From contig JAGFNK010000319.1 of the NCBI GenBank assembly GCA_025769875.1, positions 1 through 61,002 on the forward strand: a stretch of DNA of 61,002 bases, given 5' to 3'. Shown here in pieces: positions 31,660-43,859 of the stretch (positions are counted from its first letter, which is position 1; every line of letters begins with the position of its first letter). The notes beneath the pieces are model-generated. The model saw only the letters and a program-made list of their open reading frames with translations. It did not search any database and had not been told where the DNA came from. A program made the translations under genes and the position numbers. The DNA is from Russula earlei. Its lineage: Eukaryota > Basidiomycota > Agaricomycetes > Russulales > Russulaceae.

Positions 31660-32375
31660 TCTCACAAACCGAAAATCACTCATAGTAAAAAGACTAAAAG
31701 CTTAAAGAACTGTCTAACTGTCTCAGATCCATGATCACAACAAATGTGTCTCAAGGACACATTGGAGCTCTTGAGATGCAAGCTGGATGCCTTGGCTGAA
31801 GGACACAACAGTGAAAATTGTCTCATTTACTTTGATATTGTCTTAGCAATACATAATATACTTTACAAATAGTGTACATACAAAAGTGTATTTAAGAGGC
31901 TCAAAAATAAGCCAACATAATCAAGAGAGTATGTTGACTCACCCTTAAAATCCTTCCTGTGTGCTACAGTACCTCCTGCCCCTGTTCCTGTGGACCAATT
32001 GTTGTGCCCTCAGACCTTTATTCTCATTATGAATGTGGACGTAGTGTCCCAGTCATGATATACATTCCTGCTATGATAGCAACACCAACAATGGGAAGCA
32101 TAACACCCAGGGTGACTGTTGCACCTCTAGAGTGACCAGAGCTACCCTTGCAGGGGAACACAGCATTGCAAGGTTTGCCTTTGGGGCTGTGAACACACCA
32201 TCTTGCAAACAGGTGAAGAACAGATTGGAGGTGTTATTAAGGACTTGCATCACAGCAAGTGTGAAAAGAGGCAGAAAGGTGGTGGTTTTGTTACATTTGT
32301 TGGAGTTGCAGCCACAGTGCAATAACAACACCCACTTGGAAGTCTGAGCTCCAGGTTCCAAGGCTCACACATATA
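31660..32375. other. Unassigned intergenic sequence
   Basis: I see no gene, terminal repeats or LTR ends. Short overlapping ORFs on both strands (32071-32361 reverse, 32132-32347 forward) have no support. Confidence 0.35.
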
Positions 32376-32576
32376 CACATGACATCAGTGAAGATGGATT
32401 CTAGTTTCTGTCAGTTTCTCACCTCAGAAAACCAAAAATACCAGCTGAAACTGGGAAACTGGGAGACTGGGAAACCCATGTCCTGTTTCCTGGAAACAAT
32501 CTGTGAATATATGTTGTGGAAACCTAAGAAACTAACAGAAACCTGTCAGAAGTATGGAAACTGGGAGGACTACATC
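32376..32576 (+). mobile_element. Partial MITE (GGAAACC family)
   Basis: Begins TGACATCAGTGAAGATGG like the MITE at 16347 and follows it through the GGGAAACCCATGTC block and AAACTAACAGAAACCTG, then breaks off at a family G repeat. Confidence 0.6.
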
Positions 32577-32895
32577 AGTAAAAAATGGTCTGGTCTGTAG
32601 ACACTGCTTAAATCTGTAGACACCATAGACACCATGGCACAACAACACTCTATGTAGTGCTCTATAGCATCATACTGGCTCTATATTGCACAATGTTGTT
32701 CCAGTAGCTGATGACTATACTTATCTAGACACAGTAGATGAAACCCAGTCTACATATTACTATGAAGGATGACCAAAATTATGGTTGACTATGGAGATAA
32801 TTGATTACTCTACAGAGACAGTCCTTTTTTATATTGCACTATGTATCTCACTGCTCAACAAACACATGAATGCTGCTGGTCTGAGGGAAGCACAC
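32577..32895 (+). repeat. Family G repeat fragment
   Basis: Starts near AATGGTCTGGTCTGTAGACA and matches the repeat at 60647-61002 (TCTGTAGAC.CCATAGACACCAT, AGTGCTCTATAGCATC, CAAAATTATGGTTGACTATGG). It lacks the 30-bp tandem units seen in that copy. Non-coding. Confidence 0.6.
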
Positions 32896-33859
32896 TGTCA
32901 GGACTCACTATTGAAACATTCAGTTCAAGAGTGAGGGGTGAGCTCAAAGATGAGTCAATAGACGTCGAAGATGGCGTGGGCAAGAAGTAGAGTCCAAAGC
33001 AGTACCAAATACCAAAGAGGTATGGTCACTGGTAGAGTCAAGCAGGTACACAGAGAAGAAGCCAGGATAGTCACAAGGGGATGGTCCTCAAAGGAGTATC
33101 CCAGGGATGGAGAGTGCAGTAAACAAATGGACAGTCTGAAGACTGTCCGCTACTTTATTGAGCGCTTATATACTACAAGAGAACTGCTAAATAGGGAACA
33201 AGTCATAACCTTGTTATCAAGCACAATTGCTGGATGAGTAAGAAGTTGGAGTATGCTTACTGAGCATGCTCAGTCATGCTCAGTAAGCTGCTGAGTAAGA
33301 AGGCTTCTATTGATGAGTAAGAGCCTTTATTGTCCATGTGCTTACTGCTTTAGTACATGTGCAAAGCACCTGATTCATTTACTGTCAGTTAGTTTAGGGC
33401 TGGTCATTGGAGGACTTGTAGTTTGGTTCAGGGAATAGAGTTGCCTATAAGGTCCCTTATATAGTTCTATTAGGGTCCTTAGAGTCGACCCTAATACTTC
33501 TATTAAGGTCCTTAGTGTTCCTTTATAGTTTGTTCTATGATTATTAGAGTTAGTCTAATAACACGTTGTAGGGTCTTTAGTATCCTAATAGTGCCCTTTG
33601 TAGAGCACTTAGAGTCATCCTGAAGGGTCCTTAGAGAGGCTATAATACTGTCCTTTATTCCTAAAAGGGTTGCCACTAAATGGGGCTTGCTGTATGTTGA
33701 TTGTGCCAAGAATCACTTGCGCAACAATGCGTGCATGATATTGTGGACACCTCTACTCACCCCTTTTGTCCATGTGAACAGGGTGACACCATAGAGGCTG
33801 GGTCTCCTCTAATAAGGAAGGGTCCTTCAAGGACCCTCTCTGGGAAATGGTTCATGACA
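32896..33859 (-). mobile_element. Solo LTR, family A
   Basis: TGTCAGGACTC to GGTTCATGACA, 964 bp, with TSD CACAC (32891-32895, 33860-33864). Middle-aged: several CpGs of the 207 copy are TpG or CpA here. The frame 32971-33237 is a repeated non-coding frame. Confidence 0.92.
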
Positions 33860-35011
33860 CACACATTGTAACTAGCCATATCCACATTTCTATGAACTCA
33901 TGTGCTACTCATCCATTATTCTCCTCATACATTTGAAATATATTTTGATCTAGGTGCCTCCTAAGATAATACTTGGGATGGCTTGCATATGGTGACCTTC
34001 TCTTGTCCACAACAAGGGAACTTGGGTTGAGCCAAATTGTGGTATTAAGGCACAACTTCACCATATCTGTTTCATGCTGATGACTTCCAAATGAGGCTTG
34101 TGGCATCTAGTTGACAGGATGACTTGATGACACTGGTAGCCCCATCTGCAGCCCATGCTGCATGGGACATCACAACAGTTGTGCGGTTTGACCCTTTGAA
34201 GTTTGATGAGGTGCTGCAGCATGGTAGTGAGGGAGCCACAAGTCTGTCTGTTAGTGTATATAAGGACCTGCCCTAAGCCTAAGAGAGGGCAAGTTGAATC
34301 TTTTGTTGTACTCCCCATAAACAATTGCAGTCTACTTTTGCCCATTTTCCTCTCTCTCTCTCTCTCTCTAAGACATGTCGGACATGTGCTTACTTAAGGT
34401 TCCCATGCTCAAACTCTAAGTACCATACACGGCGGTGACACTTCATGCATACATGTTGTGGGATGCACATTGGTGAATGGCTGATACCAATGGATGTAAG
34501 CCAATGGATGAGGAAAATCCCCCAGGTGCTTGGGAAGTTCAAAAATGACCTCAATGCATGCCAAGTGAAGCCCTTTATTTACAATAAATGATCATGATTC
34601 TGTTGCAAATATTGGTAAGACATACCTTGAAACCCCTTAGATGTCTGAGGCCTATCTCCACTCTCAGTGACAAGAATTGTATCAAATTTTGGTCCCAAAC
34701 CATGGCCACTGTTAGGGGTGCTTAGGAAGTGCATTGACACAGTAGGTTTTTACATACAAATACACTGTTGCTGACCAGTTGATATAAATTGTGTTGTAGA
34801 TATTGAAGTGATCGTTGGCATTTGGCATGGTGTGGGATTTGACTTGTGCTTGTGACTGACTGCTTACCTATGCATGCTTGCTTACTCTCTTGCTTACTGG
34901 CTAACTGACTCATGCTTGGTTATCACTTACTCATCAAATGACTGATGCTTAGTGATTGCTTACTGGATTGATGACAGATACTAGGAAAGGATGACTCACA
35001 CATGAGTCATT

Positions 35012-35454
35012 ACTATACCTTTTAGTTGAAATCCCTCTTCTTGGATAGTAATGGGTCTCAACTTTGTGTTTCCTGAGTTTCTGTCATGGTAACTAGCTGT
35101 GTCAGTTCTCAAGCCTGAAGACAAGTTTGATTGTTGAGATGTGTTTGAAGAACAGGCTGGTTCCTGTTGTAGAGAATAAGGATCCCTGTAGTGGTCGAAG
35201 TGTTTTATGCTAACAGGTTATGGCCAATAGACCCTTCCTAGTATGACTTGGTCTGTCAAGAAGCTAGGGTAAGTTGTAATGGGATAGACTAGGGCTGGTT
35301 CCACTAACTATATGCAATCAAGTCTGTCTTAGACCTTGAACATGCAAGAGAGAGAGAGAGTAGAGGAAGGTAGGTCTTTAAGGAAGAGAGCTCTTCTCAG
35401 CAAAGTGAGGAGAGACTCTTAGGAGAGGAAGGGATAGGTAGGGTAGATGTAGAT

Positions 35455-35491
<37 letters not shown>

Positions 35492-35800
35492 AGTTGATGA
35501 AATGGAGAGGTGGATGTGGTTTGAGAATTAGGAGTGGAGTGGGTTGCAGGCAAATATGTTGGAAAAGAGTAGGTTGAATTCTACAAGAGACCAAGCTTAG
35601 GGCTTTGGTCACAAAGTACTGAGCTTATATATACAGGAGAAGTGCAGCAATAGCTGTGCTTTGACTGTGCAACTAGTATAGTAGGAGTCATAATAAGTAG
35701 GAGTCATAGAAATGAGGCCATGAATGAGTCAGAACCAAGTAACTGTGGAGAGCAAGCAGTCCATAGCAAAAGGTAAGAAATAAGCATAAAAGGGAATTGT
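35012..35800. other. Foreign segment inside LTR D
   Basis: Unlike any other D copy. It holds GAGAGAG tracts, the microsatellite at 35456-35490 and a TATATACAGG near 35634. It ends GTTGTAACA, so an LTR or other insert with accompanying deletion is possible. No gene is seen. Confidence 0.4.
35456..35490. repeat. (GT)n microsatellite
   Basis: 35 bases of uninterrupted GT dinucleotide. Confidence 0.95.
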
Positions 35801-36657
35801 TGTAACAGTTTCATATGAATTAGATCAGCCATTATAGAGATATGGTATAAATACTCTGGTGTATCTGAAGTTGAGCCTTATACTCAACTTACTCTCTAAA
35901 ATTCCTATCAAATTCCTCTCTCTAAAACAAGTCTATTTCTCAAAAGTGATAAGAGGCCCCTCTCATCTCTTTCATACACTCTTGTCTGAGATCATATCAA
36001 AGACCTCAAAGGTTAGTGCTTGTTATGATCTACCCCTCTTTCAGTTCATTGCTAACTCTGTTGTGATTTACCCTTCTGTTGGTTCATCACTGACCTCCTT
36101 TTCCCTTGTTACTGTTCTCTACTGTCACCCTTGTCTCCTTGGTTACCATTTTATCCCTTGATGTTGATGGTCCTCTATTGTTTCACTTGTTATGTTTCAC
36201 CTATTGTTTGAGCTCCTTTTTGCTATTGGTTTAGTACTATCTATTGTTCCACATATAGCACTGTACAGCCTCACTAGATACAGTATTTAAGCACCTGTAG
36301 AAGCTGGGGAAAGTCCCAAGCATAGCTTTGTCCCATTTCCTATCACATCCCTTGCCCTGTATCCTCTCTCAATCACAACTTGTTGTGCTGGCCTATACTC
36401 TGCTTGACTTGAGCACACCTCGGGGAACCCTTGTGTTCCTCTTCCTCCTCTTCCTCTCTCTTATCATTCTTCTCTTCTGTGAAGTAACCAGAAGATCAAC
36501 TCTGTCTGCTGATTAGTCATTGTCTGACTTAATCTTGAAGATGCTAAACCTTTGGACCAATCCCTTTGAGCTGGCCCCCATTGAATCCTTGAACCAAGTC
36601 ACAGGGACTTGGCCCCACTGAACCAGGCTAATACTCCAATGGCCATGACACCATAAC

Positions 36658-38046
36658 TGTCAAGACTCACTGTTGAACAATCCAGTTCAAGAGCAAGGGA
36701 TAAGTTCAAGGATGAGTTGATAGATGTCCAAGATGGCATGGGCAAGAAGCAGTGTCCAAAGCAGTACCAAGTACCAAAGAGGTATGGTTACTGGAAGCAT
36801 TGAGCAGTTACACAGGGAAGAGACCAGAGTGATCACAAGGGGATGGTCCTTAAAGGAGTATCCCAGGGGTAGAGAGTGCCATAAACAAATGGACAGTCTG
36901 AAAACTGTCTGCTACTTTATTGAGCACTTATATAGTACAAGAGAACTGCCTAATGGGGAACAAGTCATAACCTTGTTATCTAGCACAATAGACAGATGAG
37001 TAAGAAGTCGGAGTACACTTACTGAGCATGCTCAGTCATGCTCAGTAAGCTGCTGAGTAAGAAGGCTCCTATTGATGAGTAAGAGCCTTCACTGTCCACA
37101 TGTTTACTGCTTTAGTACACGTGCAAAGCACCTGATTCATTTGCTGTTAGTTAGTTTAGGGCTGGTTGTTACAAACCAAGGCCAAGTCCTGGCCATGGAT
37201 TGTCCTATTTCACTCAAGAGAGACCTCTCTCACTTTGCATTGCTGACTCCCTTCCATTTACTGGGCTATCCCTCCTGTGGTACAAGATATCGCTATTTCA
37301 AAGGCACTATAACATGACCAGGCACCCGTTTCCTAATCGGGTAATCATCGCGTGGCAGCCACATGGCCACCCAGCCACCATGGACCCGAAACAGCGGCAC
37401 AAACTCTTAGAAACTGTTGCATAAATCATCTGATGTCATCAAGACTCCAATGACATCATGGCTGACTGAGCGACTCCACAGTGACCTCATAGGCTCACTA
37501 AGCGCTCCACAGTGACATCATAATGATGTCATCGCTCCACAATGATCAGTAATGCGCTCAGTAAGCCTGAAACTTGACACAAGCAAGTTTATGCCTCTGT
37601 AGTCCTATTGGATGGTACCAAAGAGTCTAGAATAGTCCCAGTTCTTTGTAATCGACCTTGTACACTGTATATAAACCCCAATGAAGCATGGCAGTCGTCA
37701 GACTGTCCATTTGTGATACTCTCATCTTCCTGGGTACTCCCCTGCGACCGCTCAGTCTAAAGTCTTCCCTCGTCCTCAAGGTACTCTTCAACGACCGCCT
37801 TGTTTAAAGTCCCTCACTGCACTGGCCTCTACTCTTCACCTCTGCCTCTTGCAACACATACCAGTCCCCATCTGGTATCTTCTAGTTGTTTGGCTCGTCC
37901 TCCTGTTCAATGCCATTTATGCCGCGTACCGTCTGTTCCGACCCTTGCCCACCTGCTCCTGAGTCCTTAGTGATCAGCAGTACGTGTCTTGACACTGGTC
38001 ATTTGAGGACTTGTAGTTTGGTTCAGGGAATAGAGTTGCCCATAAG
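36658..38046 (-). mobile_element. Truncated LTR A carrying LTR B
   Basis: Starts TGTCAAGACTC at 36658 and follows LTR A in reverse to about 38046, where it breaks off before the outer end; no TSD. LTR B sits at 37167-37994. Confidence 0.85.
37167..37994 (+). mobile_element. Solo LTR, family B
   Basis: 828 bp, TGTTACAAACC to GTGTCTTGACA, with TSD CTGGT (37162-37166, 37995-37999), inserted in LTR A. It is the deepest layer of the stack Plavaka, D, C, A, B. Confidence 0.93.
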
Positions 38047-39098
38047 CCTTTACTCTGCTTGACCTAAGCTCTCAAGGAACCCTTGTGTTCCTCTCCCTCC
38101 TCTGCCTCTCTCTCCTCATCCTCCTCATCTGTGAAGTAACCAGAAGATCAACTCTGTCAGTGGACCAGTCATAACTTGACTTGGTCTTGAGATGCTAAAC
38201 CTTTGAACCGGTCTCTTGGAGCTGGCCCCCATTGAAACCCTGAACCAAGTCACAGGGACTTGGCCCCAGCTGAACCCTGAGCTGATGCTCTAATGGCCAC
38301 AATGCTGTAACAGTGCTTGAACTATTTCAAGCAACTCTATCACTTAAGAAGCTAATAAGATTGGTGAACCTTTACACATGGCAAATCAACAGGGTATATC
38401 AATCTTCTGCAGGAAGGCCTGCAATGTGTTGACAACGTCCAGGGCATTGTATTCTATCACCAGTGTCCAAACTGAGATGTAATGGAGTGGTTTCTTGGCA
38501 ATTGAATATGTACTGAAAGGTGCCATCAAATTTGTAGATTGTTCCAACTCCAGAGAAGATGTTTTAATGGACCATGCTAAGAATTGTTAATTGAGAAACA
38601 TAGATTCCTGGAGTTGAATCCACCAAGCCAATTGTATAATATAATTGTGATGATTAGAGGCCTTAAAGGCATGCTTGGTGTAATTAATGTGGAGGCATTC
38701 TGAGCTTTCTGTGTTGAAACCATCAGCAGAGCTGAATTGCTTAATTCCTCCAATGTATTGCTGCATTGAGTGGATTTTTGGAATATTGAAGTGCTTGTGC
38801 ACTCCAAGGTCAATCAATAAACTTTTATGTGAATGGAACACCTTGAAGGCTTGCTCTATGCACAGAAGAGTTGTTGTTGTATGCCTTTGATACCTTGTGT
38901 ACGTGATAAAGTCCAATACTGTAGGCTACCCATTAGTTGGACAGCTTAAGTAAGCTACCCATTAGTTGGACAGTCACAAATAGTAACGTGAAACATAATG
39001 AAATTTTTGAACCACCGATCGAACCTTACATTGCTGAGATCAAATGTCAAAAATGTGTAATTCGGGGGGGGGGGGGACGCAAACAAAAAACATTGTAT

Positions 39099-42000
39099 CT
39101 ACTGATTAATCTCCATGCGACGTCTGCCTTGAATGAAAAGCCCACCAAACTGAGGGTGATGAAGGAGCTCAGGGTGCACTCCTATGTGGGACTTGACCTG
39201 GGTTGCCAGCTCATTGACAGTGCCCGTCATGTTGAGGCCAAGTGCACCAGAGAGTGCAATGAGATCGTCCTTGCGCTTATATGAAGAGAGTGATTCTGCA
39301 AAGAATGAGTACATTGTCATGATTCAGCTCTGGGACTCACCGCTGAACACCCTTGAATCTATTTCCTCCCGAAGTTGCACCTCGTGCGCTGTATCGTTGA
39401 CCACCTTTTGAGCTGCCGTCTCAGCAGCTTCTCTGGTGAGCTGGGCCTTCTTTTCCTGTCCAGCAAGCCACTGTGCTTTGACCATAGGGTGGGTGACATA
39501 ACGCGCACTTGTCTTCACTGAACAGCGTGTCTTGCACTTCTGGTTTTCCAGCTCCTTTCTTGCATCTGATGCCACACACTTCATGATGGTGCAGTGGGCG
39601 TTGCTGGAGGTGCTCTCTGCCCTGGATATAGCGAGCTCCCTTTCTAGTAGTTCTACTGTCATCTGGAGTTGGGACATCTCTGAATGAAACTTCTGCGGTA
39701 TGGTGGGGATTGGTGCATGGGTGGGACCAAGGGCAATAGAGATAGACATCGCAGAGGATGAAGGAGGGTTGTGAGAGCGAGTAAAGTGACTGGGAAACAG
39801 GGAGGAGTTGCAGTCGACACAGATATCGTGGGCAGGTGATGCGTTTTGTATGACAGACACATGTTCAGCGCCACTGGCACACAAGGACATGGGTGAGTTA
39901 AGTGAGAAGTGAATGCATGGGGCAGGGTTGGTGTGGATGGCAGGGGATGGAAATGAAACATGTGGTTGTTGTGAGTCTGGATCATGGCCCTGCGGTGGCT
40001 CGTAGTCAAAGTCATCATCATTGTCCATGTCCCAGTCAAAAGGGGTTGTGTCTTCAACCTCCTCAGAGCAGGTTTTCCAAGGAGGCATCGCTGTCAGAAC
40101 AGGTGGAGGGAAGAGGGGAGGATGAAGGGACATCTGCAGGAAATGATGCTGGCACATGCTGGGTGGTGGAATACAATTTTGAAGGGGCAAAGTCGGCCTC
40201 AGTGAATATGAGGGGGTTGAATGGAAAGATGCCAGTGGAGGAGAAAGCAGAGGCAAGCAGTTTCTGGGACATTGTGTGAGCACGCACCTTCATGTACTCG
40301 ACAATGACATTGTACCATGTCATATGAACGTTTTCACAGATGCGGTGGTCACAATGGTTGGACCAGTTCCGCTGTGTCTGGGAAAAAACTTTCACATTGA
40401 GCGGTTGGAGTTTGTGTGTGCACTTGGAGGGGAAGGCAATGACAATGACTCCATGCTCAAATGTGAGTGCCTGGAGTTCATCAGTTTTGTGAGAGCTGTG
40501 GCCATCAACAAACAGGATGACAGGGTCACTGGAGACCTTCTGGGCCAGTGCAAAGGGGAGGAAGGTGTCACGGAACCACAATGACCCAATCTCATTGTCC
40601 ATCCACCCATTTGGGGATGTGGCAATTCCTCCAATTTCAGTGGACAGCTCATTGGGAATCACTGGGACAGGCCCAGTTGAAAGAACGAAGGTGGGGGGCA
40701 CAGACAGCCCAGAAGGTGAGATGCACTCAACAATTGTGATGAGTTCAAGAGAGTCAGACTGCACACAATAGAAATTTGACTTCTTGAGGCTGCGCATGTG
40801 GTAAAATTGTTTGTAGCGTTTGCAGCCCCCACCAAGTTGGATCCCCTTCTCATCCATGTTCCAGATGTGCTGTGGTGGGAGCTCTGGATGGTCATCATAG
40901 ACCTGCTTAACCAGTTCAAAGTAATGAGTGACATTTGAAGAATTAAAATTCTGTGTGCGCTTGGGGTCCAGGGAACTTGGCTTTGAGAGTTGAAGGTCCA
41001 TGTGCCGCATCCGGAATTGATGGTGCCAGTTGATACCTGGCATGACACCAGACATATCATGTACGATGGAGTTGACCTCCATCTGGTCCATGGGCTTGGC
41101 CATCAAAGCCTTGTGGTCGATCCAAGTGACCAGTGCCTCTTCCTGCCTCTCCAAGAGCAATTGTTGGCCCTCATGTGAATCCTTCCTGGAACAACGCCCA
41201 TTGATGCGGTCACTCAGTGTTTGATGAGGAATCTAAGAGTGTTTAATAGAGTCAGCAAGAAAAACAAGCAGCTCCTCACCTCATGCGCGATTTGCAGCTG
41301 CTGTCATGAACCATTCTCCGGAGAGGGCCCTTGAAGGACCCTTCCTTATAGGAGGAAACCCAGCCTCTATGGTTGTCACCCTGTTCACACGAGCAAAAGG
41401 GGTGAGTAGAGGTGTCCACAATATCGCGCACACATTGTTGCGCAAGCGATTCTCGGCACAATCGACATACAGCAAGCCCCACTTAAAGGCAACCCTTCTA
41501 GCAACAAAAGACAGCATTAGGGCCTTCCTAAGGACCCTTTGGAACGACCCTTAGGAACTCTACAATAGGTACTAACCTGGTATCAAAGGCCCTACAACGC
41601 GTTATTAGACCAACTCTAATAACTATAGAACGAACTATAAGGCAACACTAAGGACCTTAATAGAAGTATTAGGGTCGACTCTAAGGACCCTAATAGAACT
41701 ATATAAGGGCCTTATAAGATAACACTATTCCCTAACCAAACTACAAGTCCTCAAATGACCGGCCCTAAACTAACTAACAGGAAATGAATCAGGTGCTTGC
41801 ACGTGCACTAAAGCAGTGAACACGTGGACAATGGAAGCTCTTACTCATCAAGAAGAGTCTTCTTACTCAGCAGCTTACTGAGCATGACTGAGCATGCTCA
41901 GTAAGCATCCCCCGACTTCTTACTCATCACTCTATTGTGCTTGATAACAAGGTTATGACTTGTTCCCTATTTAGCAGTTCTCTTGTAGTATATAAGCGCT

Positions 42001-42370
42001 CAATAAAGTAGCGGACAGTCCTCAGACTGTCCATTTGTTTACGGCACTCTCCATCCCTGGGATACTCCTTTAAGGACCATCCCCTTGTGACTATCCTGGC
42101 CTCTTCCCTGCGTGACTGTCCTACTCTCACAGTAACAATACCTCTCTGGTATTTGTTACTACTCTGGATTCTACTCCTTGCCCACGCAGTCTTGGACATC
42201 TATCGACTCGTCTTCGAGCTTATCCCTCGCTCTTGAACTGGATAGTTCAATAGTGAGTCTTGACAGCTGCTCGTCTGCTTTTGAAAGGCCCCCCTGCCAC
42301 TCTGTGATTGCTGCTTGAATGCGGTCCTCATATGCATTGTCCATCTGCTTTTGCTTCAAATCGGGAGGCA
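39099..42370 (-). pseudogene. Pogo-like transposase, split by LTR A and catalytic mutant
   Basis: The first exon (MPPDLKQKQMDNAYEDRIQA) is cut by LTR A at 42265. Beyond the LTR the HTH resumes (TLSDRINGRC), and a long frame (41160-40063) follows with MDEKG and VDGHSSHKT. The third motif reads QPLNVKVF: the last catalytic Asp is Asn (codon at 40396-40398). A frameshift near 40075 leads to the second frame, 39324-40070, with an acidic linker and coiled coil. A 45-bp intron (GTGAGT..TTGCAG, about 39301-39346) precedes the last exon with the SAP-like YKRKDDLIALSGALGLNMTG. It is inactive on three counts. Confidence 0.8.
41302..42265 (+). mobile_element. Solo LTR, family A, in pogo exon 1
   Basis: 964 bp, TGTCATGAACC to GTCTTGACA, with TSD GCTGC (41297-41301, 42266-42270). 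It is nearly identical to the copies at 207 and 9593, so it is recent. It interrupts the DNA-binding part of the transposase. Confidence 0.94.
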
Positions 42371-42975
42371 TGAATTGATGTGTGTTTAAGCACCCTGCAG
42401 TGTAGCAGCATTGTGGAAAGGATGAGGGATAAGGAACATATGTGATCAGCCGACAATGCCAATTTGAAGTGCCGACTCAAACAACTCAAACTCTAACATT
42501 GTGTGTGACATCCTCTCCAAAAATCCCAGAAAGGGGAAATCATCAAACAGGGGTCTTTTGACACCCAAAAAAAACTGTGGACTCCCATTAATCAGCACTT
42601 TGACCCCCAGGTTAAAAGAAATCTCAATCTTTATTGTATGTATGCCCACATGTTCTGTCCGACTAATGGGTAGCCTACAGTAGTGCTTGGGCTATGAGTA
42701 CCACCTGGGGATCCACACCACCAGCAATAACACCCAATAGACTCTGTACCATGTCATGATACTCCCACCCTGTCCATTTTGAAACATTAGAAACACTGTG
42801 CTTGAGTCCTGAGTACCCTGGCAGAGCTTGAAAGTGTTTGTCCAAATATTTGGCACCCATTAACTGAGCACACCATTCCATAAGGTGACAAAATACACCT
42901 AAGAAATGTTGATGGAGGATATCAGGGGAAATGCACATGAAGATATCTGTATGGGGCATGCCAACCCAAAATTAC

Positions 42976-43340
42976 AAGAAGACCCCATGCAAGCCTGATT
43001 CTGAGAACTCCAGAGCATGATGGCCCCTACCTTTCTTTTCTAGAAAGAAGAATGGGCTAGCTATTAGTGCTTTAGAGGGGCAAATGGTTCCTCTCTTGAG
43101 GTGTTCATCTAGATATTCTTTTAATGCTATTAACTCCTTTGGAGTGAGCCTATAGATGCTGCAGTCTTTACATGGGGTACCTGGTTTGAGGTTAATGGCA
43201 TGATCCCATGGTGCATGAGCAGGGAGGTGTTGGGAGGCTTGTTTGTCAAACACGCTTTGCCAGACCTTGAATTTGGTTGGGATTAGTTCCACAAGGGACT
43301 GTGTCGGTGTAAGATTATGGCTGGCCTTGAAATCACATGC
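42976..43340 (-). pseudogene. Ty3/gypsy reverse transcriptase, N-terminal fragment
   Basis: The reverse frame holds LVELIPTKFKVWQSVFDKQA, then APWDHAINLKPG, IYRLTPKELIALKEYLDEHL and SKALIASPFFFLEKKGRG. This is the conserved entry to gypsy RT. The RT stops at about 42976 against Plavaka sequence; no YxDD motif, RNase H or integrase follows. It belongs with the protease and gag parts to its right. Confidence 0.8.
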
Positions 43341-43344
43341 AAAA

Positions 43345-43855
43345 GTGTGACATGACACCACATGAGACTGACACCTCAGCTCCCTTTCATCCCTTGCCAC
43401 CTCCCTCTTGTTCCAGGCCTTCCACTGACTGCACACCACAAGCCACCTTGCATGTGACATCAAGACCTTGATTGCATCACCCAGCCCTTGCCACTGACCA
43501 TGCGTGCATGCCACACCTCCACACACTAGACATGTTTGCATCCCAAGTTTTTCATCATGGCCTCAACTGCCTCACCCAGTCTTGATTCCCTTTGATACCT
43601 CTCTTTCTTTCATGCCTTTCATCTCTAGTACCTTCTCTCCTGTATATAAACTGCTTAGCTGCTCAGTTCCAGTAAGTTGAGAATCAGACCCCTCTTTTCA
43701 ACCCACTCCTCTCTGTCTGAAAAACAAGAAGCATCACCAGTCACATGGACCACTTGCTCCACTCTCTCCCCCTCTCCTCTCTCTTACCTTGGACCAGTCA
43801 GCCTTTTGATCTCACACGCACATCCTCTGACTCACTACATCAGTTGGTTGTCTTT
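43345..43855 (+). mobile_element. J-related LTR inside the gypsy pol region
   Basis: Aligns with the reverse complement of the family J LTR: ACCACATG near the start, CCCAGCCCTTGCCACTGACC, then CTTTCATGCCTTTCATC and CTGTATATAAACTGCTTAG (TATA near 43641). The end is not certain (about ACATCA at 43850) and no clean TSD was found. It separates gypsy pieces 43860-44232 and 42976-43340. Confidence 0.55.
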
Positions 43856-43859
43856 TGCC

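Larger units (their letters stand above)
36021..38312 (+). mobile_element. Family C element remnant with two LTR parts
   Basis: Outer ends TGTTATGATC (36021) and GCTGTAACA (38312) with TSD GTGCT (36016-36020, 38313-38317). 36021-36657 is an almost full LTR C. 38047-38312 repeats its 3' 265 bp. Between them is a truncated LTR A carrying LTR B. The layout fits a once longer element whose interior, part of A and part of the 3' LTR were lost in one deletion. Confidence 0.75.
34831..38376 (+). mobile_element. LTR D holding LTRs C, A and B
   Basis: Starts TGTGGGATTTG at 34831 and ends CTTTACA at 38376 with TSD CATGG (34826-34830, 38377-38381), so it is an old D copy. It includes the TGACTCA palindrome near 34991 (decayed to ATGACTCACACATGAGTCAT). 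A second stretch, about 35012-35800, is foreign: it replaces the middle of the LTR and contains a (TG)n run. LTR C entered at 36021-38312. Confidence 0.8.
38919..42680 (-). mobile_element. Pogo-like transposon (copy 2) inserted in Plavaka gene
   Basis: Inverted ends CTGTAGGCTACCCATTAGTT (38919) and complement ending at 42680, both flanked by TA (38917-38918, 42681-42682). The reverse strand carries a pogo transposase (39099-42370). LTR A is nested at 41302-42265. A run of 13 Gs lies at 39064-39076. Confidence 0.9.
33900..42975 (-). pseudogene. Plavaka (KDZ-type) transposase, broken by nested insertions
   Basis: Reading leftward, coding pieces lie at 42681-42968 (SPDILHQHFLGVFCHLMEWC, then WTGWEYHDM), 38377-38916 (HSHKSLLIDLGVHKHFNIPK, ESSECLHINYTKHAFKASNH, YSIAKKPL) and about 33900-34830 (FELPKHLGDFPHPLAYIHW, then ALIPQFG near the end). 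Each matches what I know of the C-terminal half of Plavaka transposases. The pogo element (38919-42680) interrupts the first two pieces exactly at a TA, and the frame resumes on the other side. LTR D (34831-38376) separates the last two. Stops and frameshifts are present. The N-terminal half is not found; the frame ends at the gypsy junction near 42975. Confidence 0.75.
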
